Shown: piece by piece, positions 47,390 to 58,912 of the stretch
How positions within the stretch are numbered: position 1 is the first letter of the stretch
How the letters are laid out: every line of letters begins with the position of its first letter
Source: Larix kaempferi
Lineage: Eukaryota > Streptophyta > Pinopsida > Pinales > Pinaceae
Reading direction: 5' to 3'
DNA: 64,000 nt
Assembly (NCBI GenBank): GCA_027924585.1
Contig: BSBM01000260.1
Coordinates: forward strand, 16,740,001 to 16,804,000
Program-made: the position numbers and the translations under genes
The notes under the pieces: model-generated
Told to the model about the DNA's origin: nothing
The model's input: only the letters and a program-made list of their open reading frames with translations
The model's database searches: none

Positions 47390-50300
47390 GGGGTGGGTGT
47401 TTACATTTGTCTCGTTTACTTATCTTAGTACCTTTGACTAGGCATCTAGTGACTAACTATGGTGATCTGATGTTTCCTTGGTTGTTATTGTCGGCCTATG
47501 GCAGAGGGGTTAAGTTTCCTTGACTGTTAAGGCTCTAGTATATGCTTACTAGTATACCCCACTTGGTACAGACTTGGTCATTTTCCTGCTTTCCTTGCTA
47601 GTCGTGGCACCACCTTTCACTGTCTCCACCCATTTGTATCTTCCATCTTTGGATTGCTCCCTTGACTTAGACCGAGACTTGTGATCTTGAGGACCTTTCC
47701 CCTTTGACCTCTGTGCACACTGGATTCCATGTCTATTTGTGTCTTGGCTCTGGAGTGTGTGGTTGCATGGTCTGAACCGCCAATCCGCTTCTGGTCGGTT
47801 ACCCTCGATATTGTGGTGTGGGTAGGATCATGTTTTCCACTGGGTGACATCCCATTAGTCCTCGAAGCAAGTAGTCCTACCATCATTACATGCATCAATA
47901 TGACTTATGCTATATTCAAAGAAAATGCAAGCCAAAGAGGCTAAAAAAATTGAAAAATCAAGCCAAAAGGCTAAAATGAAATAAAGTGAAAAAGACCAAA
48001 TAAAGCAAATATTAAAAAAATGCAAAATCAAAATTACTGCTGGCCAATTATAAGAAATAAATGTAATGAGTATTCCTCATGGAGCCCAAAAGAGTGTGGA
48101 TATGAGATGGAGTAAGGGATTGCTAATTCTAAGAATCACCTAAAACCTTGCCAAAATACAATCACTTGTGTACTCAACACAAAGGTTCTAGAAAAGATCC
48201 TCATGGAGTTTGGATTAGGGTTGGAAGTGAGTTGTAGGTTGCTTGGTAGAGTCTAGTGGTGGTATCCCAAGCATTCTATCCATTTGTGAGACACCTCCCT
48301 CCCCTAGTGTCTTCCTTTGTGCACATGTCACTAAGGTCCCCTATTTCCCATGTTTGTCTGAGAGGTCACAATGTCGAAGTCAAAAAGCAAAATCCCCTAA
48401 GCCTATCCTTGTTTTATCCACCTCACCCATAACTAGCAAGATGGTCAAGTTTGTAAGTAAGCATATGTTAGAGGCTTCATGAAAGGTAATGCAACTGCTT
48501 TAAATAAGGTTTGTTTTCGTATTGATTTTATTGATCGCCATGACATGTGTCGCTTAATGCTTTTGGTTGGTTACTAATATAAGTAAGGGAGCATTATTCA
48601 TTCCATTGTGCATGTAGGTTCTCATGGTTTTCAGCTCAGCCATCACTTTGACCAGTTTTGACTTGATCAACCCAGTTTGACCAGGCCAAAAGTAGGTCTC
48701 GGGGTCAACTTGGATCTGAATGTTCGATTTTGTAATTTTGGTAATCTTGGACCTCCATTGCAACATTCCATGCATCAGCCGGTGATTTCAGGCCACAATT
48801 GGAGAGATTTTTAATTATTCTTATTTTTAATGACCATAATTTAATTATTTGAGCATGGATTCTCCTACCAAAGTATATATTTGAGTTTCTGGAGCGTATG
48901 AGTACATGTTCCTAATGGATTTGAACCTCCTAAGTCTTATTTATGCACTTAGATCAGTCACCTGAGCAAGAGAAAGCAGCGTTTTGGGCCAATTATCAAA
49001 TTTGGAGATTTTATCAGCATTTAAATTAATTAAAATTAAAATACCATGACATAGTAAAGTGGACCAAAGGGAAAAACTGAATGGTAAATTGGCAAGGGAT
49101 CATTTTTTTTATTTCATGGAGGCACTTTGGACATATTTTCACATGCATTTGGTCATCATTTTGCGCCCCACCACTCCAATGGCCTCCCTAGGCAAATCAC
49201 ACTAGCTATTGGGCGCATTTGTACCACGTCTTTACCATTTGTGCCATGATTTGCATGTTGTTATGGGTTGTATCATGCCCCTAGGAGGTCGAGTGGGCCC
49301 CTAGGGGGCAAAACACTATGTATTTGCCCCCTTTGTTATGTATTCCACACTTTTGTATTTGCTTATATCTTACCTTATATCTACGAGCACTACAACCCAA
49401 GTAGTATGTCTTCTTCCTTTGTTTAAATTCATTATCTAAGGCACTGGTCACTAATACTCTTGTCAAGGAAGACATAGCTGATTTTACTCCATATTTGAGA
49501 TGTGATAACATGTGTCTAGAATAATGCATCTTAACAACTTTAGGAATACTTAGCATGAAAGGAGTTTCATGTGACGTTCAGTTACAATATTAATTGTTGG
49601 TAATTTCAGAAGTCACCTAATAACAAATTAAATAAAACTGTGATCATTACAGACCAAGGTCGTCATAAAAACTCTCAATGCAAAGACATTATCAAACTAA
49701 AGTCAGTTTACCATGTCCTGAGAAGCATGATACGAAAATTCAAATGCTGAGATAATCTCTGATCACTACAAACCAAGATCATCATAAAACTCTCACTGTA
49801 AAGACTATTTTAAGCTAAAATCAGTTTACCATGTCCAGAGAAGCAAGATCCAGAAATTCGAATGCTGACACAATCTCTCCCAATTGCCTCTTAGCTTCAG
49901 AGAGAAGTCTCTGCACCCAGCAAGTGAAATTTTATGAAACAACCAAATTAGCAAAGGTTCTCTGTCACTCACACATTTAATACAAAATCAAATACATCTG
50001 GATCTGATCATTTATCAATTATGAAGTTATCTATGAGGACTCCAATAGCAATGCTTAATTGTTTTCTTTTGCATTCCTAGCCAAAGGTGTCTAAGCACTG
50101 ATTTAAAAGATAATTTTCATATCTATGGTGACCATCTTCTTTCCTATGGGATTCAGAAAAACAAATTGTACTTCAGGACCTAATGTATAATTTAAAATGC
50201 CAATTACTCATATACTCATGGAGAAACTGACCCAAGAAAACAAATCAGGCATGCATCCCTCTTTTCATGGTCTCTAAATTATCTAGATTCTAGCAAGAAG

Positions 50301-51051
50301 GACGAAATCAGAAGAGTAAAAACAAAAACAAAGCAAAATTCATACTTTAGCACATAAAAGCAATGCTCAACTCCTTAGATGGGTTATGTTATTTGGGATT
50401 AAACTAACCTGAAATATTTGCTACATTCTTAGAGAGAGAATCGGAGGATTTGTGATTATTCAAGAACTTCTTCATGTCTTAGTATTCTCTTTTGAAATAA
50501 AACATTTTTGAATGATTGCATTAAGTATTCTCGAATATAAAAACAAATGATTGTTTTCATAAATGCATCATCATCAGCCTTAGATTTGCCATTAGAATTG
50601 TTACCATAAGCTTGTACTGCCTGTGCCTCTACACTAATGTGAAACTGTTAATTTATCACATCATACTCGGATATAGTAATTTCCAATCAGAATGATGTCA
50701 TAAATATATTGCAACCTACTGCAATATAATCATATCTAATGGGAAGAACATATGCAATGGGAAACACTGCTCATGACATGGTATGTACTCATTGGATTAT
50801 AGTTTGATTATTCTTTATCTTTTGAAGCCATTTAAATTTTAGAGCCTCATTGTTTATAGACTTTGTCTCAAAACTTGAATTTTATGTGTCTGAGGACTTT
50901 AATTTTATCTTCCGGAACTTATACTTATGTATCTTGATGTAATTTTGCCTATTTGCACCCTTGCAATATAAATAAGAAAACTTGTACATACAGTGTAAAA
51001 ACAAGTGTATATTCACACTGGTGTACACCTCTCTCTCTCTCTCTCTGTGTG

Positions 51052-51086
<35 letters not shown>

Positions 51087-51661
51087 TTTTCTACAGACTT
51101 AGAAAAGTTACTTTCTTTTATTCCAACAATGTACAAGACTATACCCTATCTACGTAGAGTACCAAGAGATTGCCACAATATACATCTATAATGAAAGTAA
51201 AATAGAAGTTAGATGGAAAATATACAGGAACAACAAACAATGAAGTTGAAACATCAGCCCACCTGGCAGCTCAAGTAATCTCCACATGCAAGAAAGGCAA
51301 CATTTATTGATGAAAGCCTTGGTGCTGCAAGTATTGAAACCTTTGTGACTATGCCAAGGGTGCCTTCACTACCTGTAAATTTTATAGAAACCAACATAGT
51401 AAGAAAAAAACTGGATGTGTTGTTATGATGAGCCTCACTTGAGTAGAAAGCAAATTTAAATTATTCACAAATACAAAAGAGCCCACATATAAAGCACTCT
51501 CTTGGAGCATATGAAATGGTATACCTTGTAGAGTACTGAAATCATAACAAACTTAAATAACATACCTATGAATAACTGCTTCAAATCATACCCAGTATTG
51601 TCTTTTCTTAAGGTCCCAAGCATATCAACCACAGTGCCATTTGCAAGCACAACTTCAAGCC
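44428..51661 (-). CDS. D2HGDH: D-2-hydroxyglutarate dehydrogenase, mitochondrial; five internal exons
   Basis: Partial gene spanning five exons (51,661-51,566; 51,372-51,263; 49,910-49,830; 44,878-44,778; 44,536-44,428). Together they encode about 165 residues with GT-AG introns and phases that join exactly. The enzyme is a mitochondrial FAD flavoprotein that oxidises D-2-hydroxyglutarate to 2-oxoglutarate and passes electrons to ETF, in plants linked to lysine and branched-chain breakdown. The first two exons give the end of the FAD_binding_4 domain ([20 protein letters not shown], then [15 protein letters not shown]). The next three give the start of the FAD-oxidase C-terminal domain ([38 protein letters not shown]). 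The arginines of FWRIRE lie where the family binds substrate carboxylate (inference). N-terminal exons would lie beyond 51.7 kb and C-terminal exons (KYDLSLP, HGLG regions) below 44.4 kb; neither was seen. Intron 3 carries a 2.46-kb LTR. Confidence 0.9.
44778..44878 (-). CDS. D2HGDH: D2HGDH exon (fourth visible, 101 nt)
   Basis: Acceptor CTTGCAG, donor GTAAGG. It encodes [15 protein letters not shown] and [11 protein letters not shown], the start of the FAD-oxidase C domain. The intron before it is 4,951 bp and holds the family-C LTR and tandem duplications. Confidence 0.92.
45072..45745. repeat. Intronic ~397-bp tandem duplication
   Basis: The stretch from TACAGACAAGACGTCAATGA (45,072) to the ATATGCATATGGACA region recurs from 45,469 with about 85% identity by eye. 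A third, short relative of the unit's spacer lies near 45,853-45,910. It lies in D2HGDH intron 3. Confidence 0.8.
45911..47050. other. D2HGDH intron 3 sequence left of LTR C
   Basis: Mostly AT-rich intron. It has a short AAT microsatellite near 46,107-46,126. A perfect 22-bp tandem duplication lies at 46,761-46,804 (unit tagttgatatgttgattgag plus gc). From about 46.6 kb the sequence looks like retroelement interior rather than intron, with several codons in frame but many stops and no motif I can name. Confidence 0.4.
46761..46804. repeat. Perfect 22-bp tandem duplication
   Basis: Two identical units, 46,761-46,782 and 46,783-46,804. Confidence 0.9.
47051..49510 (+). mobile_element. LTR family C (2,460 bp), related to family A
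   Basis: Starts TGTTATCACATCCATAGTAG and ends TGTGATAACA, the same ends as families A and B. Its first 1.2 kb is colinear with family A in plus orientation: GTAGC-GGGCTAC near the end, TCTGGTCGGTT near 47,791, and CATTTGTGAG-CAC near 48,285. The part around 48.64-48.84 kb matches the complement of family B. Flanks GGGCC and TGTGT do not agree, so it is not a simple solo insertion. It lies in D2HGDH intron 3, on the strand opposite to the gene. Confidence 0.75.
47356..47389. repeat. (TA)n(GT)n microsatellite
   Basis: About 12 TA units followed by GTGTGTGT, inside LTR C. Confidence 0.92.
49511..49641. other. Intron sequence right of LTR C
   Basis: AT-rich D2HGDH intron, nothing recognised. 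Confidence 0.4.
49642..49879. repeat. 119-bp tandem duplication creating a pseudo-exon
   Basis: Units 49,642-49,760 and 49,761-49,879. Both start GATCAxTACAxACCAAG and end AATCTCT. The right unit includes the last 50 nt of the third visible D2HGDH exon. The left unit holds a diverged copy of that piece and keeps the donor sequence (CAGGACATG then GTAAAC on the minus strand). Confidence 0.85.
49830..49910 (-). CDS. D2HGDH: D2HGDH exon (third visible, 81 nt)
   Basis: Acceptor GGTGCAG, donor GTAAAC. It encodes 27 residues ([20 protein letters not shown] ...). Its last 50 nt plus the adjoining intron were duplicated in tandem, giving a pseudo-exon at about 49,711-49,760. Confidence 0.92.
49911..51262. 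other. D2HGDH intron (1,352 bp)
   Basis: AT-rich intron between the second and third visible exons. It contains the CT/GT/TA/CA compound microsatellite listed separately and no other recognised feature. Confidence 0.6.
51029..51083. repeat. Compound (CT)n(GT)n(TA)n(CA)n microsatellite
   Basis: CT x9, GT x3, TA/AT x10, AC x8. The GT-TA-AC part is self-complementary and could fold into a hairpin. Confidence 0.92.
51263..51372 (-). CDS. D2HGDH: D2HGDH exon (second visible, 110 nt)
   Basis: Acceptor TTTACAG, donor GTGGGC. It encodes the conserved [13 protein letters not shown] motif of the FAD-binding domain and ends in DYLSCQ in phase 0. The intron before it is 193 bp. Confidence 0.92.
51566..51661 (-). 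CDS. D2HGDH: D2HGDH exon (first visible, 96 nt)
   Basis: Preceded on the minus strand by the acceptor CATTCAG and followed by the donor GTATG. Two bases complete a split codon, then 31 codons follow (LEVVLANG ... DLKQLFI), and one base passes on to the next exon. Confidence 0.9.
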
Positions 51662-52589
51662 CTGAATGTTGTATAGTCACAGTTAATAAATTACAAGAGT
51701 TCAGAGCCAAAAACACAACATGCAACAATTCAGAAATTAAAAAAAAAACATATATCAGGTTATCTTTAAGAAAACATGCTACACTCATATATGATACACT
51801 GCAACAAAAAGAAAGAAAACACCCATATATATGTTTAAACTTTAAATCAGTGCTCCAAGCTTGTCATTTCCCAAGTTTGACTCTGCTAGGCCTTCAAACA
51901 AACAGTTTCGACCCTCAGGCAAGTCAAAGTGAACTGTCAAACTCAGGCTGACGTATAGAAGCCCAGAAACCCTCTGAAACTGGAAAAGTTTCCTGTGTTT
52001 TCTGCTTCTCTGCTCTCTCCTTCAGTGAGTGTGACCACACGTGATCAAGAGGATCCAAGGACAGCACACGGAGAAAATAAGGCATTAACAAACTCAGCTA
52101 GAGCATCATAACAGAGGCAGTTTGTGCAGGACCGCAGGTTTCTTCTTTCACAGTGCTTAATGAAACTATTTTGCAGATCTACTTATATTCTGCATTGTAT
52201 GGGGACAGAACATTTGATATAAATGTAAATTGATTTATTTTCATAAAAATGTGTGATATTTCTTTATATTATTGTTCTTGCCAAGCTTTTCCCACGCCAA
52301 GTCAAACTCTTGAGTCTTCTGCCTGACCCAGTATTTCCCCAAGCTGAGTCTGGTAACATTGGTTTAAATAGCATCTTTGCAAAATTGCAATAATTAGACC
52401 TCTGTATAAGGCGATAAGCATACTCTTAAGCCATTTTAACTTACTATCACATAAATAAAGGTAGCAAATGCAAAGCCAGATTAATCAATTCATGTTAGTG
52501 TATAAATAGCTTATAAATAGCTTTTCATGATATCCCAGTGCCAAATTAAGAAATTTAGATAATGGAACTTGTTACCCTCCCCATCTTCT
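51662..52589. other. D2HGDH intron 5' of the first visible exon
   Basis: No preceding exon was found here. If the gene is complete this intron continues past the window end (more than 12.3 kb) and contains the nested copia/LTR complex. Confidence 0.45.
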
Positions 52590-53181
52590 TGTTGTAAATG
52601 TAACTTCAGAAGATATTCCTTTGTATATTATTATTATATTATTATTGTATTTTTTATTATACCTCGATCGGAGATGTTTTTCCTCCATTCAGGGATGTCA
52701 TTGTTGTATTTGGTCATGCAAGAATATCGAGGTAAAAACTCCATTGTAAGTTGGGGCAATAGTTCCCCAAAGGTCAAATGTAAAATGTATTTTTGAGTCT
52801 CCTTAGGACAGGTCAGCCCAGTCAGTTAGACAAGTCGGCCCCATTGAGGAATTAGGTCACTCTCACTTAAAGTATAAATAGAGAGGGTCACTCTCTCATT
52901 TCAAAAAAAACACACTCACTCAAGCAAGTTCGCACCAAGTGAGAGAGAAGACAAGTTCGCTGGAGGAGAAAGAGAGAGAGCTGTAGAAGACATCTTATAT
53001 TTTGGGTTTTCCATCTTGTTTGATATTGTACTAGTGACAAATCTATTTCTGAGGAAGTTGCGGGGTTTTCTCCTTTATGGTTTCCCCGAGGAAAATTCTT
53101 GTGTCTTTTGTGTTTTGGTGTGCTTGTCTATCTTTCGGTTTAAATATCTAACTAAATTGAATTAAAGTGCAAACTCTAACA
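52590..53181 (+). repeat. 5' LTR of Ty1/copia element 2
   Basis: A unit of about 592 bp from TGTTGTAAATG to ...CTCTAACA, followed by the primer-binding site. Related to the copia-1 LTR (AACTTCAGAAGATATT near the start, CAAGTTCGCACC in the R region). Confidence 0.75.
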
Positions 53182-53194
53182 TGGTATTAGAGCC
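53182..53194 (+). promoter_or_regulatory. Primer-binding site, initiator Met tRNA (one change)
   Basis: TGGTATTAGAGCC, the copia tRNA-iMet site with C to T at the seventh base. Confidence 0.8.
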
Positions 53195-53623
53195 AATCTG
53201 AAAAGAAGGCATTGTGCAGCAACGGGAAACTAGGGCTTCCTAGTTTAAGGTCTTCTCTCCACAGATCGTGGAGAAAAGAGGGGTAGGCTAACTCGCCCTA
53301 GGAGGGCACATCTTTTGGGTGAAGCAGAATTCAATTTGAAGAATTTTCATTTTTGACCCAGTCACTAATGCCGGGAGAAAACTAGGGCATCAATGATCAG
53401 ACTATTGGGGTTTCCCTCCACCAATTTAAGCAAAGGAGTACACTGGACAACTCGCCTTGAGGAGATGCATCTTTCTGTCTAATCAGAAATTCAAAATTCC
53501 AAGTTTGGAAAATTAGGGTTTCTCTAACAAACCCTAGGTCAGCCAACTCCAGAACGAGGTTGGGCATCTCAAATTGGTAAGAACTAATTCTTTGCTATTT
53601 CCATTTGAGGTTCTCATTTCAAA

Positions 53624-54035
53624 ATGACAAATCACACCAAGCTTGAGGATAAGCTTGGAGGAGCTGACAACTTCCGAGCATGGAAGTATAGAATCTCTCT
53701 TGTCCTAGAAGAAAATGATTTGAACAAGTACGTCAATGAAGAGGTTCCAGAACCAGAGGAAGAAGAGGCAAAGGCAATCCACAAGAAGAACTTGGTCAAG
53801 GCCAAGAGGATCATTGCAGAGTCCATCAAAGATCACCGCATCCCTTATGTATTATCATTGAATCTCCTAAGGAAATGTCCAATGCCTTGACAAAGATATT
53901 CGAAGGGAAGAACATCAATCGGAAGATGACACTAAGGTACCAACTTAAGAATGTGAAGATCCAACACTCACAGACCATGCAGTCTTACTTCACAAGGGTC
54001 TCTCAAATCAAGGAGCAACTTGAAGCAATTGAAGA
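53624..54035 (+). pseudogene. Copia element 2 gag, 5' part
   Basis: Encodes a copia gag N-terminus (KLGGADNFRAWKYRISLVLE, YVNEEVPEPEEEE) matching copia 1. The frame shifts near 53,865-53,880 and continues in another frame (NALTKIFEGKNINRKMTLRY, QTMQSYFTRVSQIKEQLEAI). It is cut at 54,035 by LTR B2. The next gag piece resumes at 62,285 after the duplicated GAAGA. Confidence 0.85.
54031..54035. repeat. Target site duplication of LTR B2 (left)
   Basis: GAAGA, identical to 62,285-62,289. Confidence 0.88.
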
Positions 54036-54469
54036 TGTTATCACACAAACTCTAGCTGCTGCAGTAAGGTGTCCCAACAGGGATGGTAGAGGGTGGACAG
54101 CTAGGAAGGTGTAACCAGCAATGGCGAAGTCCTCTGCTCAATGAACGGAAGTCACACCGGACAAGGCTATTGTCACTTTAGACGAGGCACTTAGCCAAGT
54201 CAAGGGGGAGACCCTGCTCAACCAATGATGGTTGAGAGACAAAAAATACACCCAAATCCCAAAGAATAAGAGATGAAAACAAGGAATGAGTGTAGATGAG
54301 CTCCTAAGTCTAATTTCAGCCAACTGATGGACACAAGTACAGAAGTAATGGTGATGTAATAAGTGACCAGCAATCAAGTATGATTAGAAAATAAGATTAA
54401 CTTAGAGATTGTATGGTTGAAAATAGTCTAAGGAGGTATAACAAAATGGAAGTGAAATGCTGAAGTAAA

Positions 54470-54474
54470 GCTAC
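54470..54474. repeat. Target site duplication of solo LTR A (left)
   Basis: GCTAC, identical to 58,908-58,912. Confidence 0.9.
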
Positions 54475-57400
54475 TGTTATCACACCATAGTAGCGAGGCT
54501 ACTATTCTTGTACAGCAGATATCTGCACATTCCAGAGCTTCCTTATTCCAGAGCATGGCTATATATTTTTTTTGGATCACTTATGATCAGAGCAGTACAT
54601 TATTCAGATTTTATGACCTTGTGTCAAGGCTGAGCCTTGAGAGTTCAGATTTGATGACTGATGTGACCACTTATCCCATTACAGTTTCAGTTCAGTGCCT
54701 AGAGATGTACTTCAGATGTGTTTCAGATATTACATGATGATGATTATTATGATGATGTTGTATGATCTATGGATATGTTCTCACTGACTGTGGATTATTA
54801 TCTTGTTGATTTAGTCATGATCATAGCATGTGCTTGGTATATTATTCCTGATGTGGCAAACTATTTAAAATGAACTGTGAATCTTAAAATGGACAATTGC
54901 TTGCACTTTTAGGTCATTTAACAAAACTTACTGGTATCTCACCTTTACATAGACATGGTCTTTCCCCGACACCAGTTGTCTGCTAGTGTAGGCTCCATAT
55001 TCACTTGTCTCCATCCATACATGACCTTCCTGTTTGACTTTAAACCCTGACATGTCTCATTTGACTTTCTGATACTGAGGACTTCCCCATTTTTCTACCT
55101 CTGTGTTTGGACCGCATCCCTGTTGATTCAGTGTCTCGGCTCTGAGTTGGTGACAGAACTTGCCTTTGGTGAGTTGGATTGTAGGCCTAAATCATTCTGG
55201 TCGGTTGTCCCGATGTTTGGCATTGGCTCGAACTCCCCCTAGTCACTTGAGATGTTGTTGGCTAAAACTGAAAGCTCATGTTCTACCTATGGAAACTAAA
55301 AAAAATTCGCCCATGGAAACAAAAAGGGCAAGAGCAGTGAAAAGCTAAAAAAATACTCCTCGAAGAGTATAAGAAAGGTCCAAAAAGCAATGGTTCTTAA
55401 AAGCTATATCTAAACAATTGCTGACCTTGTATAAATATATGAAAAACATGCCCTGGATGCAAGCTGCAACTAGTTGTGCTTCTCAGCACATCTGAAATCC
55501 GAAGGGTTATGTAGGCCAAAAAGGCCATGGAAATGAAATTGAATGATCCTAATGAACCTGGATCAACTTGATGTAGACATGATGCCTAAGTTGAATAAAA
55601 CAACTTATCCATTTGTGAGGCACAGCCATCCCCCGTGTTCTTTTGTCCAGCACAGAGTTTGTAGCTTCCCCCTTTTCCCAGTCCAAAGTATTTTTGAGTT
55701 AAGTTAGACAAGTCAAACCCTTGGCCCAACCTTGCTCCTAGCCTTCATCCTTCACTAGCAGTTTGACCATGTCCAATGGGTGAGTTTGTCATTTGAACTA
55801 TGGTGCAAGTAATTTTATATAACCACGGAATATGTTAACTTGATTAATGCCACTGAATGGAATTTATACTTTGAGCTTAGCTGTGGGAATGATTAGAGAA
55901 ACATTGTCTTAATCTACTGATGTGATTTATCCTTGATTATATATTCTTGGGATCCGTGATGATGATTTATGGTCCCACATGTTTGATGATGATATCATAT
56001 GATGGACATATGATACAGATGATGTTTGATCCAGTTCAGCAGGTTATTATTATTTCAGATCAGCAGATTATACATTGTCCATATATGGTGGACCCTACAG
56101 CTGGCCCATTAGGGCAACCCAGGGTGTATGAGTACTCATTCCTAGTGGATTTGGGTCTTCTGGATCCATTGAGACACTTATCTTTCAGTTCCGGGCACTT
56201 CTGACAGTGATTGATGCAGTTTTACACTTGTTGACCAGATTTGGGGCTGATTTCCCAGCCTGAGCAGCAGGGGCCCCGAGAGGCCAGTTCACCTAGGGCG
56301 CTGATGATGGAGGGGGTGGTCCAGCCACTTGTTATTACCATTTATCCCCCCTCCCGGAGAGCTTGGTGGGCTCAGATGGACAGCGCTAGCACCCTAGGAG
56401 GCAGTTTTGGCACTTTCACAGTTCCCGAGGCAGTTAAAAAATGGGATAAAGTGGTCACTGAGGAAATCGATTTGGGCAATTGAGGCAAGGTTTTGGCATT
56501 TGGTTTTCACAGAGGTCTTCCAGGGTGATCTCACTATCTTCCAGTCAGTTTTCACCATGTGGGTATCTCCAGATTGATCACAGGAGGACACTTACTGCTC
56601 GACTGTCATGGATTCTGAGGACAGTTTTGGTCATTGTCATTATATTGGACATATTTTATTATTTTATTGTGCCTTGGGGTGAGCTAGCAAGGATTTATAC
56701 CTCCTAGCCCCACCATGTGCTTATTTTATCATGTCCTAGTCATCATGAGGTGGATTATTGTACTTTCTACCCCTCTTGTGGGATGACGTCACCCTCCATT
56801 GTACCATTTAGTGAGGGCGCTATTGTTATGTTGAGTGATCCATGTGATATTATGTTATGGGTCATCCTAGCCATTGATTGTATGATGAGATCTTATAATC
56901 TCAACCACTCATTTGATGTAGTATTGTAGAGTGGTATAGGGTTTTGGTCTTTATTATCCTATATAAGGAGGAGACCCCCCATTGTATAGCTCACCTTTGG
57001 AGCTCTAGAATATTGGAATAGAAGATTTTTTGTGGAGCACATCTCTCTTGCATTGTGGATTCTCTTGCATATTGAATATACAGTATCTCTTCTATGTATC
57101 ATTGTGGATTTTGGTGTTTTTGCTAACCTTTTGACAGGAAAGTCGAATTGGAGAGAGGAGGGCGACTTTTTGAGGGTTATTGTTGGAGGGATCCACATAT
57201 TCTCTCTTGGGTTGATCTTGTGACAGGGAGTATCATTATTGTATCTTCGTGACATAGTTGATGCTTTCTATTACATCTTTCTACCATTTTCATAATCATC
57301 TTGCTTGACTTGTTTCTTTGATCTTGTCTTGTAGGAGGAGGACGATTTGGCTATCTTGGAGAAGGGCGATTTGGTTGGAGCACTTGGATCTCACTCTTGA

Positions 57401-58907
57401 ATATAAACATAGGAGAATGCTATCAACTTGCAAGGTGGCCATAAGCAATTGAGGTAAGATCTACAAGGTATGTGTCTCTTTCATCCATTCTATCTTCATT
57501 GGTCATAAAACCCTAATTAAATCAAAACCCCAATTTTGGTATTTTTTTAGATCTACTTAGATCTACCCTTGCAATTGAAAAGATATTAAGAACCCACCTC
57601 TATAGGATCCACCCCTAGTTGGATCTATAGTTTGGTGGTGATTGGCTAAAAATTGACACACTTTTCAATGCAAAAAGCTTTCTTGAACCTAAATCGATTT
57701 TCCTAAGAGAAGCTTGTTGGGTAAGATCTAGCACATGGGTAGGTGAGATCCCACTTGATTTGACATCTAGACACTTGATAACCTATACCCATTTTCTTGC
57801 TTTGGTGAAAACTACCTTGTGGACATCTCTCCATGTTTTGAGGGGTTGAAACCCCCTTTGATCTTCTTGGAACCTTAAAACTTAGATCTACTAAGATCTA
57901 CCCATTGGATTTATTTGAAACTTTGAAGGAACATAGATCGGGGTACTAACATCCCGGATCTACATTTTGGTGGCCATTGGACTTGGTTTGGTCCACCAAA
58001 CCCATCTTTTGCCCTTCCTTGAGAAAGTCGCACCCCCTTGAAGTTTTGAGTTGGACCACTTCTAGGAAGTGGGTGTTTGAGATTTTCAGAGATTTGGAAT
58101 GCCCATGCCTTGAAACCTAGGTCTAGACTGTCATTTTGTCCCGATCTACCTTGGGGATTGCATTCCTTGTTTTTAGGAATTGTGGTCCACTTTTGGTCTT
58201 CACTCAAAAACCTAGATCTAGTAAGATCTAACCATTGGATCACATCCAATTCATTTGACTTGGCTTCTAGGTGTCCCGATCTACACTTTGACATCCTTCT
58301 CGACTCCATTAGCCCATCCAACAAGGCACTAGTCCTTCTCCAAGCAAGGCGCACTTCTTGGGATTAGTGTCAAACCCTAGATCTAGCACATGGGTAATCC
58401 TAGAACCAACTCTAACTTATAGATCTAACCTAGATCTAACCTATAGTACCATCCTCACACTTAACTTCACCTTGTGGGCCCACCTAGAACCATTTCACAC
58501 TTCCCAAGAAACTAGACCCACTTGTGTAAACAAATGGTATTATACCTAGTCATCATACCCCATCATGTGGCCTAAACCATACATAGGTTGAAACATTAAC
58601 AAACTCTTACACCTCCTTCAACCATACCTTAACCCATAGGTCCACTTAGCCTTGCATTGGTTTCTGTAACTCATTACTTAACTACCTGTAGAAACCTTTG
58701 TTTGGGTCCAATCAACTGTGATTGGGGTATAGGGTCTCCCCCTTGGTCTAGTTACACCTTGACCTAAAGCGAAGAGTGCCTCGGTTGACGTGACTCCCAC
58801 CTGCATTGGGAACCGTGGCATCTCTTGGGTCACCTCTTTAGTTGCCTGACTCCTCTACCGTCCCGGATGGGATACCTCTAGGGGCAACTACAAGTTGTGT
58901 GATAACA
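54475..58907 (+). mobile_element. Solo LTR, family A (4,433 bp)
   Basis: Ends TGTTATCACACC and GTTGTGTGATAACA, with target repeat GCTAC at 54,470-54,474 and 58,908-58,912. Colinear with the LTRs of the gag-only element but clearly more diverged, with many small indels in addition to substitutions, mostly after 57.7 kb. It lies inside LTR B2 and so is younger than it. Confidence 0.92.
56960..56967 (+). promoter_or_regulatory. TATA box of solo LTR A
   Basis: TATATAAG in the same context (GAGGAGACCCCCC) as the two other family-A LTRs. Confidence 0.6.
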
Positions 58908-58912
58908 GCTAC
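58908..58912. repeat. Target site duplication of solo LTR A (right)
   Basis: GCTAC, identical to 54,470-54,474. Confidence 0.9.
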
